Assembly: GCA_018062725.1 (NCBI GenBank)
Contig: JAGORP010000006.1
Location: forward strand, 1-41,506
Length of the DNA: 41,506 nt
Direction of reading: 5' to 3'
DNA from: Flavobacterium sp.
GTDB lineage: Bacteria; Bacteroidota; Bacteroidia; Flavobacteriales; Flavobacteriaceae
Shown here: one piece after another, positions 9,812 through 17,486 of the stretch
How the letters are laid out: every line of letters begins with the position of its first letter
Position numbering within the stretch: position 1 is the stretch's first letter
Program-made: the position numbers and the translations under genes
Notes under the pieces: generated by a model
The model's input: the letters and a program-made list of their open reading frames with translations, nothing else
What the model was told of the DNA's origin: nothing
The model's database searches: none

Positions 9812-9855
9812 GTGTATTTAAAACGTCGTTCGTCCTTTTGTGGTTTTTTCTTACT
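9812..9855 (+). promoter_or_regulatory. Upstream regulatory block, copy 1 of 2
   Basis: A 44-base block beginning GTGTATTTAAAA and containing GTCGTTCGTCCTTTTGTGG. It recurs with 41 of 44 bases identical at 13301-13344, in both cases about 60 bases before the ATG of a secreted-protein gene. Downstream similarity continues in pieces (GTTCA.ATTTGT, TTAACTACTTAAA) up to the start codon. It probably includes a regulator-binding site and the promoter; the adjacent LytTR regulator is the obvious candidate. Confidence 0.6.
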
Positions 9856-9910
9856 TCATAAAGGTTCAGATTTGTGTGCTTAAATAAATTAACTACTTAA
9901 ACATATAAAA

Positions 9911-12900
9911 ATGAAAAAGTTAGTACTTCTATTCTTATTGGTAACTCAATTTGCATTTTCACAAGTAGGAATCAATACAACAGATCCTAAAGCACAATTG
10001 GAAATTAAATCCAGTAATCAGGCAGCGCCAACGAATACAGATGGAATTCTGATTCCGAAAATAGATGCGTTTCCGGGGACGAATCCAACGGCGGACCAAC
10101 AAGGAATGATGGTGTATTTAACTACAATATCTGCAGGAAAACAACCTGATTTTTATTATTGGGACAACACTACTTTGACTTGGAAAAGCATTGGGGGTAC
10201 TGGAACAAGCGATCATGATTTTTACGAAGTAGGGACAACTACCGCACCAGACGCTATAACCGATAATATGTTTCACACAGGTAATGTTGGTATTGGAAAT
10301 AACAATCCAACCTATAAACTGGATGTAGATGAAACTGCTGCTGGAAAGATTTATGCAATGCGTGTGAGACACTCAAATCCAGTTGATGGCGGTATAAACA
10401 GTGGTATTCAATCGACTATTTCGGGTGGTTCTATTTCAGGTATTATTCAAGGTGTTTCCACGAATGTTACTCCAAGTGCGAATACGACTGCTAAAGGTTT
10501 ACGAAATTTGATAGGAGGTACTTCAGAAGCTGATGTTACTGGTGTTGATAATGTTATATGGACTGTTGGATCAGGCACTAGAACAGGAGTAGCTAATGGT
10601 TTTATAGGAACAGGGGCGGGAATTACCTTTGGAGTGCATAATGCATTTTCAAATCCCAATGCAGTATCATTAGGTGTGAAATCAATATTCACAGCGGCCG
10701 GAATTAGAGATAAAACAGGAGTGGATAACGTGATTTCCAATTCGACAGGCGGTTTTCATACCGGAATCAGCAATACGTTTACCAACAATAATGGTGCGAT
10801 GGAAGAAACTGGAGTTTTTTCACAATTTACCGGTTCATCAGTGGGAAATATTCGCGGTATTTATAACGAAATTACAAACTCTGGAAGTGGTAACGTTCAT
10901 TACGGACTTTACAATAATATAAACGGTAGCGGAGGACTAGAAAGATACGGAGTAGAAAACGTACTAAGCGGTACATCTGCAGGCACACAATATGGCGTGC
11001 AAAATGACATTAGCACATCGGGAACAAATAGAACGCATTATGGTGTTCGAAATTATCTTTCAGGAACCGGTACCGGTTCCCGTATTGGAACAGATAACTG
11101 GCTTGCAGGTTCTGGAAGTGGTGATCAGTATGGAGTAAATAATTATATAGATAATTCAGGAGTTGGAAATAAATATGGAGTATACAACCACATTCCTTCA
11201 GCGACAAACGGTTTGCATTACGGAGTGTATTCTGATGTAAGAAAAGCCAATAGCTATGCTGGTTATTTTTTAGGAAGATTTTCTATAGGAACAACGACTG
11301 CTAACAATTACATTTTACCATCTTCTCGAGGTACGGTGAACCAAATCATGCAAACGGATGCAACTGGAAATGTAACTTGGCAAAATCCTAACTTTGCTTT
11401 AAACGGGTTTGCATGGACTACAACAGGAAATTCAGGGACTAGTACTGCAACTAATTTTATTGGCACGACTGATGATGTGGATATTGTTTTTAAAAGATAT
11501 AATGTTAGAGCGGGATTGCTAAGAGATAACGCAAGCGGTGGTGATACTTCTTTTGGGGTTAGTGCTTTAAACCCAGCTTCAACTGGAAGTCAAAATACCG
11601 CGGTAGGATATAGTACTCTTGGTCAAAATACAACCGGAAGTTTTAATAGTGCTTTTGGATGGATTGCATTAGAGAGCAATACAATTGGAAGTCAAAATTC
11701 CGCATTTGGATCTGAAGCTTTAATGGAAAACACAGTTGGAAATAACAACACTGCTTTTGGTTATAGATCATCATATGTTAACATAGGGGGTAGTTATAAT
11801 ACAGCTTTTGGCGCTAATTCACTAACGTTGAATATGTACATGAATAATAATGTAGCGATAGGATATCAGGCTATGGAACAGAGTGGTAATTTTACCAATA
11901 GTAATGTGGCTTATGATACTAATAATGTCGCAGTGGGTGTGGGAGCTTTAACTTTAAACAATCCAACAGCAACTACAAACGGGATTAATAATGTGGGAAT
12001 AGGGCATAAGTCTTTAACTAATAATACAACAGGTGCAAACAACACAGCACTAGGGTTTCAAGCTGGAGATGCCAATACCACAGGAAACAACAATATTAGC
12101 ATTGGTGCAAATAGTGATGTACTTAATCCAGCTGGAAATAATCAAATGTCAATTGCTAATGTAATTTATGGTGACGCAATGGATAATATTTCGACCGCTA
12201 GATTTAGTATTGGTGCGGTACCTTCGGTAAATAATAAATTTTACACTTACAGTCAACAGTTAACGGCAAATGGAGACGGACAAAGCGCTATTTATGGCTA
12301 CCGAACCAGAGATTCTCGAAATGATGGAGTTGCCTATTCTAGAGATGGTTCAAATAGTGGTGTTAAAGGGTATAATCTTTGGGGTGATCTGTATAGTTTT
12401 GGAGTTAGTGGTTTTAGCGATAATGACGAAACAGCAGGATATAGTCGTAGTGGTGGAGTTCTTGGAGCAAAGACAGATGGTACATATTGGGGAAGTTTAG
12501 GCTACAGAAGTAGTGGATTAACAAATTACGGTGTGTATGCATCAGCAGCAAATTATGGTACAGGAACAGGTAGAATGACACAATCCTCTCAATCTTCAAT
12601 TGGAGGTGGTTTTTATGGAGGTTTAATTGGTTCATGGAGTAAAGGTGAAATTGGAAGTATCAATTCGGGAACTCTTTTCGCATCGTATAACAGTGGTGAT
12701 GAATATACTTCGGGAAAACAAATCGAAATTGTGGAAACCAATGCTGGTAAAAAAGCAGCGTACACAGTAACTTCTACAGAAGCAATCATTTACAAAAAAG
12801 GAAAAATTGTACTTACAAATGGTATGGCATATGTTGCTTTTGATAGCGATTATGCTGCATTATTAGGTGATACTCCAATAGTTACTACAACACCAATGGG

Positions 12901-13207
12901 ACAATGCAATGGTATTTATATAGAATCAATTGATAAAAGTGGTTTTACCATCAAAGAATTGAATAACGGAACAAGCAACGTTGCTGTTTCTTGGATTGCT
13001 GTAGGCGATCGTATCGATGCAAGCAAAAAAATTCAGACTGATGTATTAGCTAATGACTTCGATAGTGATATCAACCAAGTCATGTTCAATGAAAATAATA
13101 AAGGAGACAATGCAAAAGCAGTTTGGTCTGATGGTAACAAAATTAATTTCGGAAAATTACCTGAAAATTTAATGGAAAGACCAGTTAAAAAAGAAGCAAC
13201 TAAATAA
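9911..13207 (+). CDS. Secreted repeat adhesin with YadA-head-like repeats
   Basis: Secreted or surface protein of 1098 residues. After a signal peptide (MKKLVLLFLLVTQFAFS) comes the QVGINTTDP start common to Bacteroidota tail-fibre-like surface proteins. About residues 150-440 hold degenerate repeats of roughly 22-28 residues with the core YGV.N.(I/L)...G.G; about 550-720 hold repeats such as GSQNTAVGYSTL and GNNNTAFGYRS, which resemble the left-handed parallel beta-roll of YadA/Hia heads. The C-terminal 200 residues (from about SGKQIEIVETN) form a non-repeat domain. No T9SS sorting domain is visible, so how it reaches the surface is unclear. It has its own terminator. It heads a cluster of secreted proteins and is likely controlled through the 44-base block upstream. 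Confidence 0.85.
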   Translation: MKKLVLLFLLVTQFAFSQVGINTTDPKAQLEIKSSNQAAPTNTDGILIPKIDAFPGTNPTADQQGMMVYLTTISAGKQPDFYYWDNTTLTWKSIGGTGTSDHDFYEVGTTTAPDAITDNMFHTGNVGIGNNNPTYKLDVDETAAGKIYAMRVRHSNPVDGGINSGIQSTISGGSISGIIQGVSTNVTPSANTTAKGLRNLIGGTSEADVTGVDNVIWTVGSGTRTGVANGFIGTGAGITFGVHNAFSNPNAVSLGVKSIFTAAGIRDKTGVDNVISNSTGGFHTGISNTFTNNNGAMEETGVFSQFTGSSVGNIRGIYNEITNSGSGNVHYGLYNNINGSGGLERYGVENVLSGTSAGTQYGVQNDISTSGTNRTHYGVRNYLSGTGTGSRIGTDNWLAGSGSGDQYGVNNYIDNSGVGNKYGVYNHIPSATNGLHYGVYSDVRKANSYAGYFLGRFSIGTTTANNYILPSSRGTVNQIMQTDATGNVTWQNPNFALNGFAWTTTGNSGTSTATNFIGTTDDVDIVFKRYNVRAGLLRDNASGGDTSFGVSALNPASTGSQNTAVGYSTLGQNTTGSFNSAFGWIALESNTIGSQNSAFGSEALMENTVGNNNTAFGYRSSYVNIGGSYNTAFGANSLTLNMYMNNNVAIGYQAMEQSGNFTNSNVAYDTNNVAVGVGALTLNNPTATTNGINNVGIGHKSLTNNTTGANNTALGFQAGDANTTGNNNISIGANSDVLNPAGNNQMSIANVIYGDAMDNISTARFSIGAVPSVNNKFYTYSQQLTANGDGQSAIYGYRTRDSRNDGVAYSRDGSNSGVKGYNLWGDLYSFGVSGFSDNDETAGYSRSGGVLGAKTDGTYWGSLGYRSSGLTNYGVYASAANYGTGTGRMTQSSQSSIGGGFYGGLIGSWSKGEIGSINSGTLFASYNSGDEYTSGKQIEIVETNAGKKAAYTVTSTEAIIYKKGKIVLTNGMAYVAFDSDYAALLGDTPIVTTTPMGQCNGIYIESIDKSGFTIKELNNGTSNVAVSWIAVGDRIDASKKIQTDVLANDFDSDINQVMFNENNKGDNAKAVWSDGNKINFGKLPENLMERPVKKEATK

Positions 13208-13240
13208 TAATAAAAAAGTTAAGTAGGTTTTTTTAAGCAG

Positions 13241-13282
13241 AAAGAGGTTCATCTCGTTTCAAAACGAGATTGGGCCTTTTTT
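13241..13282 (+). terminator. Rho-independent terminator after the adhesin gene
   Basis: An inner stem ATCTCGTTT/AAACGAGAT is extended by AAAGAGG/CCTTTTTT with a small bulge and ends in T. A preceding AGTTAAGTAGG stretch is also found after the gene ending at 16383, showing that the 3' regions of the locus are related. Confidence 0.75.
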
Positions 13283-13300
13283 ATTGCAAAATGAACGTTC

Positions 13301-13344
13301 GTGTATTTAAAATGTCGTTCGTCCTTTTGTGGTTTTTCCCTACT
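13301..13344 (+). promoter_or_regulatory. Upstream regulatory block, copy 2 of 2
   Basis: Differs from the block at 9812-9855 at three of 44 positions. It lies about 60 bases before the ATG at 13406 and is followed by a similar AT-rich leader. Duplication together with the downstream gene, or conservation as a regulator site, would both explain it. Confidence 0.6.
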
Positions 13345-13405
13345 GAATAATAGTTCAAATTTGTACTGCTTAATAAGGATTTTAACTACTTAAATTTATA
13401 AAAAA

Positions 13406-13876
13406 ATGAAAAAAACAATCGTACTCTTTATGCTGTTTTGTCTGCCCAAAATGATGGCGCAACAAACAGTTAATGCATCGGGCGGAAACGCCACAGGAAC
13501 TGGAGGCTCGTCCAGTTATTCAATTGGTCAAATTACTTACAATGAGCAAACAGGAGCCGGAGGAAGTATCAATCAAGGCGTACAACAATCCTTTGAAATT
13601 TTCACCTTGAGCGGTGCAGAATTTGAGAGTATTAAGCTCGAAGCGGTGGTGTACCCCAATCCAACAGTATCAAATGTATCATTAAAAATTTCTTCTTTCC
13701 CTTTAGACAATTTGAGCTATGAACTATTTGATATTCAAGGAAAAATGATGCGCAATGGCACTATATCTAATGAGGAAACGGTTTTCAACATGGAAAGTTA
13801 TCCCGCAACGATTTATATTTTAAAAATCAATTCAAATTCAAAAGAACTAAAAACATTCAAAATTATTAAAAACTAA
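13406..13876 (+). CDS. Small secreted protein with T9SS type A sorting domain
   Basis: A 156-residue secreted protein. The signal peptide is MKKTIVLFMLFCLPKMMAQ; the short mature region is rich in Gly, Ser and Thr (about 20-70); and the last 80 residues are a T9SS type A C-terminal sorting domain, recognised by VYPNPTVSNVSLKI, the central YELFDIQGK and the final basic FKIIKN. The sorting domain directs export through the outer membrane by the type IX machinery and attachment to the surface. The mature part is so small that it may serve as a short surface tag or accessory. It is 4 bases before the next gene, so the two are an operon. A remnant of a second copy of its 3' end occurs at 15179-15238. 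Confidence 0.9.
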   Translation: MKKTIVLFMLFCLPKMMAQQTVNASGGNATGTGGSSSYSIGQITYNEQTGAGGSINQGVQQSFEIFTLSGAEFESIKLEAVVYPNPTVSNVSLKISSFPLDNLSYELFDIQGKMMRNGTISNEETVFNMESYPATIYILKINSNSKELKTFKIIKN

Positions 13877-13880
13877 TATT

Positions 13881-15125
13881 ATGAAAAGAATAATTACAAT
13901 AATAACAATGTCGCTTTTTGCCACTTCAATGTTGGCACAAGCACCGCAAAAGATGAGTTATCAGGCTATTGTTAGAAACGGAAGCGATGTGTTAGTTGCT
14001 AATGCTAGTGTCGGAATGAGAATTAGTGTTTTGCAGGGAACGGCAAATGGAACAGCAGTTTATGTTGAAACTCAAAACGCATCAACAAACGCGAACGGAT
14101 TAGTTACTTTAGAAATTGGAGCAGGAACTGTAGTTAGTGGAACATTTGCTTCAATTAGTTGGGGAACAAATGCTTACTTCATCAAAACCGAAACCGATCC
14201 AACAGGAGGAACAAACTATACTATTGTTGGAACATCTCAATTTTTAAGTGTGCCTTATGCTTTGTTTGCGGCTAATTCGGGTTCGTCTACAAATAATTGG
14301 ACTACAACAGGAGTAAATATTGCAAACAATAACACAGGAAATGTTGGTATTGGAACTGGAGCGACTGTACCATCATCATTATTAACAGTTAAAAAAAATG
14401 GTATTGGATTTACTCAGGAAGATGCTACTGGATTCAGCAAAATAGGATTTTATACTGATGGCTCAAGTGCTTGGCTTCAAACACATAGTAATAATGATTT
14501 GACATTTTCGACAAATAATGGGGTTGCTCAAATGACGTTGCAAACAGTGACAGGAAATTTAGGAATTGGTGTAGAGGCTCCTGCACAAAGATTAGAAGTT
14601 GCAGGAAAAACAAAGACCACCAATCTTCAGGTAACCACTGGCGCCGGAGCTGGAAAAATATTAACGTCTGATGCTGTAGGAAATGCTACTTGGCAAACAA
14701 GTTCAAACCCGAGTTCAAACACAGGAGTTTTAATTAGTAAGTTTGGAACTCAAATAATACCAAATGCCACACCAACGAAGGTATTGTTTAATCAAGAAAA
14801 TCATGATCCATCAAATGCTTTTAATAATTCAACTGGTGAATGGACAATACCATCTACGGGATTTTATCACATGAATGCAACTGTAACTTTTACTGGTATT
14901 ACCGCCTCAGCATCAGGATCATTAGGAATAGATATTTACATAAATGGTGCTGCGCTCAAAAAACGTTTTTATCCAATAAATATTGGCGCTATTAGTATAG
15001 AATTAGATGCGCCGTTAGTGGCTGGCGATATAATTAGTGTTTATGTAGGTCAAGGAACAGGTTCTGATAAAGAAATTAATGCACAAAGTGTTTATTCTTA
15101 TTTTTCTGGGTATAGAATATATTAG
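13881..15125 (+). CDS. Secreted protein with conserved N-terminal domain and C1q-like C-terminus (paralogue A)
   Basis: A 414-residue exported protein (signal peptide MKRIITIITMSLFATSMLAQA). Residues about 22-130 form a conserved domain (PQKMSYQAIVRN, GMRISVLQG, ETDPTGGTNYTI, LSVPYALFA) typical of Bacteroidota cell-surface proteins with tail-fibre-like modules. A GNVGIG module follows, and the last 130 residues (from about GVLISKFG to YFSGYRIY) have the alternating pattern and terminal tyrosine-rich strand of a C1q/TNF-like jelly roll, inferred by eye. It follows the T9SS-sorted protein by 4 bases. It is paralogous to the protein at 15319: N-terminal domain and the TTGAGAGK(I/V)LTSDA linker are nearly the same, while the C-terminal domains differ. 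Confidence 0.82.
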   Translation: MKRIITIITMSLFATSMLAQAPQKMSYQAIVRNGSDVLVANASVGMRISVLQGTANGTAVYVETQNASTNANGLVTLEIGAGTVVSGTFASISWGTNAYFIKTETDPTGGTNYTIVGTSQFLSVPYALFAANSGSSTNNWTTTGVNIANNNTGNVGIGTGATVPSSLLTVKKNGIGFTQEDATGFSKIGFYTDGSSAWLQTHSNNDLTFSTNNGVAQMTLQTVTGNLGIGVEAPAQRLEVAGKTKTTNLQVTTGAGAGKILTSDAVGNATWQTSSNPSSNTGVLISKFGTQIIPNATPTKVLFNQENHDPSNAFNNSTGEWTIPSTGFYHMNATVTFTGITASASGSLGIDIYINGAALKKRFYPINIGAISIELDAPLVAGDIISVYVGQGTGSDKEINAQSVYSYFSGYRIY

Positions 15126-15178
15126 AAATTTTCAGAATAGAGATAAAATAAACTTGGCTTTATTGATTTTGTTGGAAA

Positions 15179-15238
15179 ATTTTAAAAGTTAATTCGAATA
15201 ACAAAGAACTAAAAACATTCAAAATCATTAAAAAATAA
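15179..15238 (+). pseudogene. Remnant of a T9SS sorting-domain gene
   Basis: Reads ILKVNSNNKELKTFKIIKK and a stop, against ILKINSNSKELKTFKIIKN at the end of the protein encoded at 13406-13876. The DNA is also similar (AAAGAACTAAAAACATTCAA is shared). Upstream of it the frame cannot be extended into a sorting domain. It is the leftover 3' end of a second copy of that gene, which dates the paralogue pair to a tandem duplication of a two-gene unit. Confidence 0.75.
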
Positions 15239-15255
15239 ACGTTATGAAATTGAAG

Positions 15256-15299
15256 ATTACTACGTCAGTTCGCCTTTTAGGCTCGGGTCACGAATACCA
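15256..15299 (+). repeat. Fragment of a dispersed intergenic repeat
   Basis: The stretch containing TACGTCAGTTCG, GGCTCGGGT and CACGAATACC resembles the repeat at 19992-20039 (ACTTCGTCCGTTCGG, TCTCGGGT, GAATTCGTGC). It lies between the T9SS remnant and the start of the next gene and, read in frame, would add an artificial N-terminus to that gene. Confidence 0.4.
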
Positions 15300-15318
15300 A
15301 AAAAACAATTTTTCACAT

Positions 15319-16383
15319 ATGAGAAAAAGAATAATTAACATACTAATGATGTCGCTTTTTGCTACCACCATGTTGGCACAAGCGCCACAAAAAATGAGTT
15401 ATCAAGCCGTTGTTAGAAATGCAGGCAATACTTTAATTGCAAATGCTACAGTCGGAATGAGAATCAGTGTTTTACAAGGAACGGCAAACGGAACAGCGGT
15501 GTATGTTGAAACACAAGCACCAACAACCAATGCTAACGGATTGGTTACTTTAGAAATTGGAGCTGGAACAGTCGTTTCAGGAACTTTCGCTTTTATAAGT
15601 TGGGGAACAAATAATTATTACATTAAAACAGAAACCGATCCTACTGGCGGTACCAACTACACAATTTCAGGGACAACTCAATTATTAAGTGTGCCTTATG
15701 CTTTGTATGCAGGAAATGCAGGAGCTTCTTCTCAATGGGGTGCAAATGGAACGGATATATACAGTAATAATCTTGGAAATGTTGGTATTGGTCTTTCTAT
15801 TCCAACGGCAAAGTTAGATGTGATTGGCAAAACAAAAACAATAAATTTACAAGTGACCACAGGAGCCGGAGCTGGAAAAGTGCTAACATCTGATGCGACT
15901 GGGAATGCAAGCTGGCAGACACCAGTTGTAAATCAGTATTATAATCAAACGTGTGGCTTTTCAATATCTACTCAAGGATCAATTGTAGATATACCTTCGT
16001 CAAACATTACTGTTCCAACTTCGGGTTATTATCTAGTAACCTACCTTGCAGCAATAAACAATAGTTGGTATTTATCATGTAGCAATTCATGTACGGAACC
16101 AAAGGTAATTGGAACAAGGCTATATTTGTATCAAAAACCAAATTCTTCTATACTTCAAAACCAAAGAATCGATTTTCTCAATAGAAATAACACTACTCCA
16201 GTAAATGGACTCAACGATACTTATTTGTACGACCTCCCATCACATGATATTTCAGGTAGTTATACGCGATATTTTAATTCTGGAGATATAATTGGTTTTA
16301 AAGTTGGTAGCGAAGTTTCTGATACCGTAACGACTGGAACAATAAGCGGAACAGGAGAAATTTCATTAATACGACTATATTAA
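15319..16383 (+). CDS. Secreted protein with conserved N-terminal domain and C1q-like C-terminus (paralogue B)
   Basis: A 354-residue exported protein. The start is placed at 15319 because MRKRIINILMMSLFATTMLAQA is a good signal peptide equivalent to that of paralogue A; an ATG at 15244 in the same frame would put 25 residues translated from an intergenic repeat before it. The N-terminal domain (PQKMSYQAVVRN, GMRISVLQGTANG, ETDPTGGTNYTI, LSVPYALYA) is nearly that of the protein at 13881; the C-terminal 150 residues (from about QTCGFSIS to ISLIRLY) are a different, probably C1q-like, beta domain with a cysteine pair near CSNSC. A strong terminator follows. Swapping of the distal domain on a constant base suggests variable binding specificity, which is inference. 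Confidence 0.82.
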   Translation: MRKRIINILMMSLFATTMLAQAPQKMSYQAVVRNAGNTLIANATVGMRISVLQGTANGTAVYVETQAPTTNANGLVTLEIGAGTVVSGTFAFISWGTNNYYIKTETDPTGGTNYTISGTTQLLSVPYALYAGNAGASSQWGANGTDIYSNNLGNVGIGLSIPTAKLDVIGKTKTINLQVTTGAGAGKVLTSDATGNASWQTPVVNQYYNQTCGFSISTQGSIVDIPSSNITVPTSGYYLVTYLAAINNSWYLSCSNSCTEPKVIGTRLYLYQKPNSSILQNQRIDFLNRNNTTPVNGLNDTYLYDLPSHDISGSYTRYFNSGDIIGFKVGSEVSDTVTTGTISGTGEISLIRLY

Positions 16384-16406
16384 AAATGAAAGTTAAGTAG
16401 TTTTTT

Positions 16407-16448
16407 AACCAAAAAGAGGTTCAACGTAAGTTGAGCCTCTTTTTGGTT
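16407..16448 (+). terminator. Strong rho-independent terminator
   Basis: Two 19-base arms (16407-16425 and 16430-16448) with a GTAA loop pair throughout except for one G-T; the 3' arm contains CTCTTTTT. It closes the secreted-protein cluster. Confidence 0.9.
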
Positions 16449-16555
16449 GTCGATAACGTTTTTTTTGTGTAAAAATACTCGAATTAACGTTTTTAATCAT
16501 TCATTTTTTAGGTATGAATTTCAATTATAGCCCTATCAATAAAACTGATTTATAA

Positions 16556-16589
16556 TTGCCTATCTTTTTAAAATATTATACTACTTTTG
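16556..16589 (+). promoter_or_regulatory. Promoter of the thioredoxin gene
   Basis: TTG at 16556-16558, a 23-base spacer and TACTTTTG at 16582-16589, 25 bases before the ATG. Fits the Bacteroidota consensus. Confidence 0.7.
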
Positions 16590-16614
16590 TCTGACAAATT
16601 TTAAAGAAATAAAA

Positions 16615-16932
16615 ATGGCACAAGCAATAACTGATGCTACTTTCGAAGAAGTAGTATTAAAATCAGATAAACCAGTAGTAGTAGATTTTTGGGCAGCTTG
16701 GTGTGGTCCTTGCCGTATGGTAGGTCCAGTTATCGACGAAGTAGCTACCGAGTACGAAGGAAAAGCAATCGTAGGAAAAGTAGATGTTGATGCAAATCAA
16801 GAGTTTGCAGCCAAATACGGAGTGCGTAACATTCCAACGGTTTTGGTTTTCCAAAACGGAGAAGTTGTAGGTCGTCAAGTAGGTGTAGCGCCTAAAAAAA
16901 CCTATACTGATGCAATCGATGCATTATTGTAG
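16615..16932 (+). CDS. trxA: Thioredoxin
   Basis: A 105-residue cytoplasmic thioredoxin that reduces protein disulfides with electrons from thioredoxin reductase. The redox site WCGPC is at residues 29-33 after VVDFWAA, and the cis-proline is in RNIPTVLVF. The length is that of a single classical thioredoxin domain. It has its own promoter and a strong terminator, so it is monocistronic. The symbol trxA is the customary one for this type. Confidence 0.96.
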   Translation: MAQAITDATFEEVVLKSDKPVVVDFWAAWCGPCRMVGPVIDEVATEYEGKAIVGKVDVDANQEFAAKYGVRNIPTVLVFQNGEVVGRQVGVAPKKTYTDAIDALL

Positions 16933-16950
16933 TCAACAATAAAAAGTAAA

Positions 16951-16980
16951 AAAAAAGCCTAACGTGAGTTAGGCTTTTTT
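16951..16980. terminator. Bidirectional terminator between trxA and the SnoaL-like gene
   Basis: Perfect 13-base arms AAAAAAGCCTAAC and GTTAGGCTTTTTT around a GTGA loop, with A and T runs on both sides, so it can end transcription from either direction. Confidence 0.92.
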
Positions 16981-16981
16981 T

Positions 16982-17344
16982 TTATCCGTGATAGACCCTT
17001 GAGGCTGTGATTTTTCCATCTCTAACTTCCAATACTTCTGCGACAAGCATATCCTCTTCATTAAGTACCTGACGAACATATTCCATAAAAACACGGTCGC
17101 TATTAGCGGTTAATGAGGTAACTTTATAATGTAAACTCGGTAATCGATCGAAAGCATCTTGCCACCAAACACGCATCGCTTCCTTGCCAATGATTAATCC
17201 GTTGGTTTCGGGTTGGCGAATTTTTAACTTCGGACTAAAATGTTGCGCTTCGTCATCGTATAGGGAGAGTAATTTTTCTAATTCTTTTTTGTTAAAAGCG
17301 TCAAACCATTTAAAAGCAATCGATTGTAATGTTTCGGGATTCAT
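16982..17344 (-). CDS. SnoaL-like / NTF2-fold protein
   Basis: A 120-residue protein of the NTF2-like cone fold: FKWFDAFNKKELEKLLSLYDDEAQHFSP at the N-terminus, the WWQDAF segment, and the paired strands FMEYVRQVL and VAEVLEVRDGKITASRVYHG. Such proteins are small-molecule enzymes or binders (ketosteroid isomerase and SnoaL group); the substrate cannot be read from the sequence. The start at 17344 is chosen over one 16 codons upstream because a promoter (17362-17392) places the transcription start between them. It is convergent with trxA and shares its terminator. Confidence 0.8.
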   Translation of the reverse strand: MNPETLQSIAFKWFDAFNKKELEKLLSLYDDEAQHFSPKLKIRQPETNGLIIGKEAMRVWWQDAFDRLPSLHYKVTSLTANSDRVFMEYVRQVLNEEDMLVAEVLEVRDGKITASRVYHG

Positions 17345-17361
17345 AGTGATATAGTAATGGT

Positions 17362-17392
17362 CAAAGGTACATAATCGAGCGATGTTTAACAA
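17362..17392 (-). promoter_or_regulatory. Promoter of the SnoaL-like gene
   Basis: On the minus strand TTG (17392-17390), 20 bases, TACCTTTG (17369-17362), a full consensus match that also decides the start codon of the gene. Confidence 0.7.
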
Positions 17393-17455
17393 TAATTACA
17401 CCAAAGGAATCGTTGTTTTTCGCTATAATTTTAGTATTGAATTCGCAATCATTAT

Positions 17456-17482
17456 TTGATAAAAAATCATTTCCTATATTTG
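17456..17482 (+). promoter_or_regulatory. Promoter of the DUF58 gene, start codon at the expected transcription start
   Basis: TTG at 17456-17458, 16 bases, TATATTTG at 17475-17482. Only four bases separate the -7 element from the ATG at 17487, so the transcript may be leaderless. Confidence 0.55.
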
Positions 17483-17486
17483 AAGT

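Noticed and set aside
9911..13207. Phage tail fibre
   Set aside because: The signal peptide, Bacteroidota-type secreted N-terminus and lack of phage neighbours favour a cellular surface protein.
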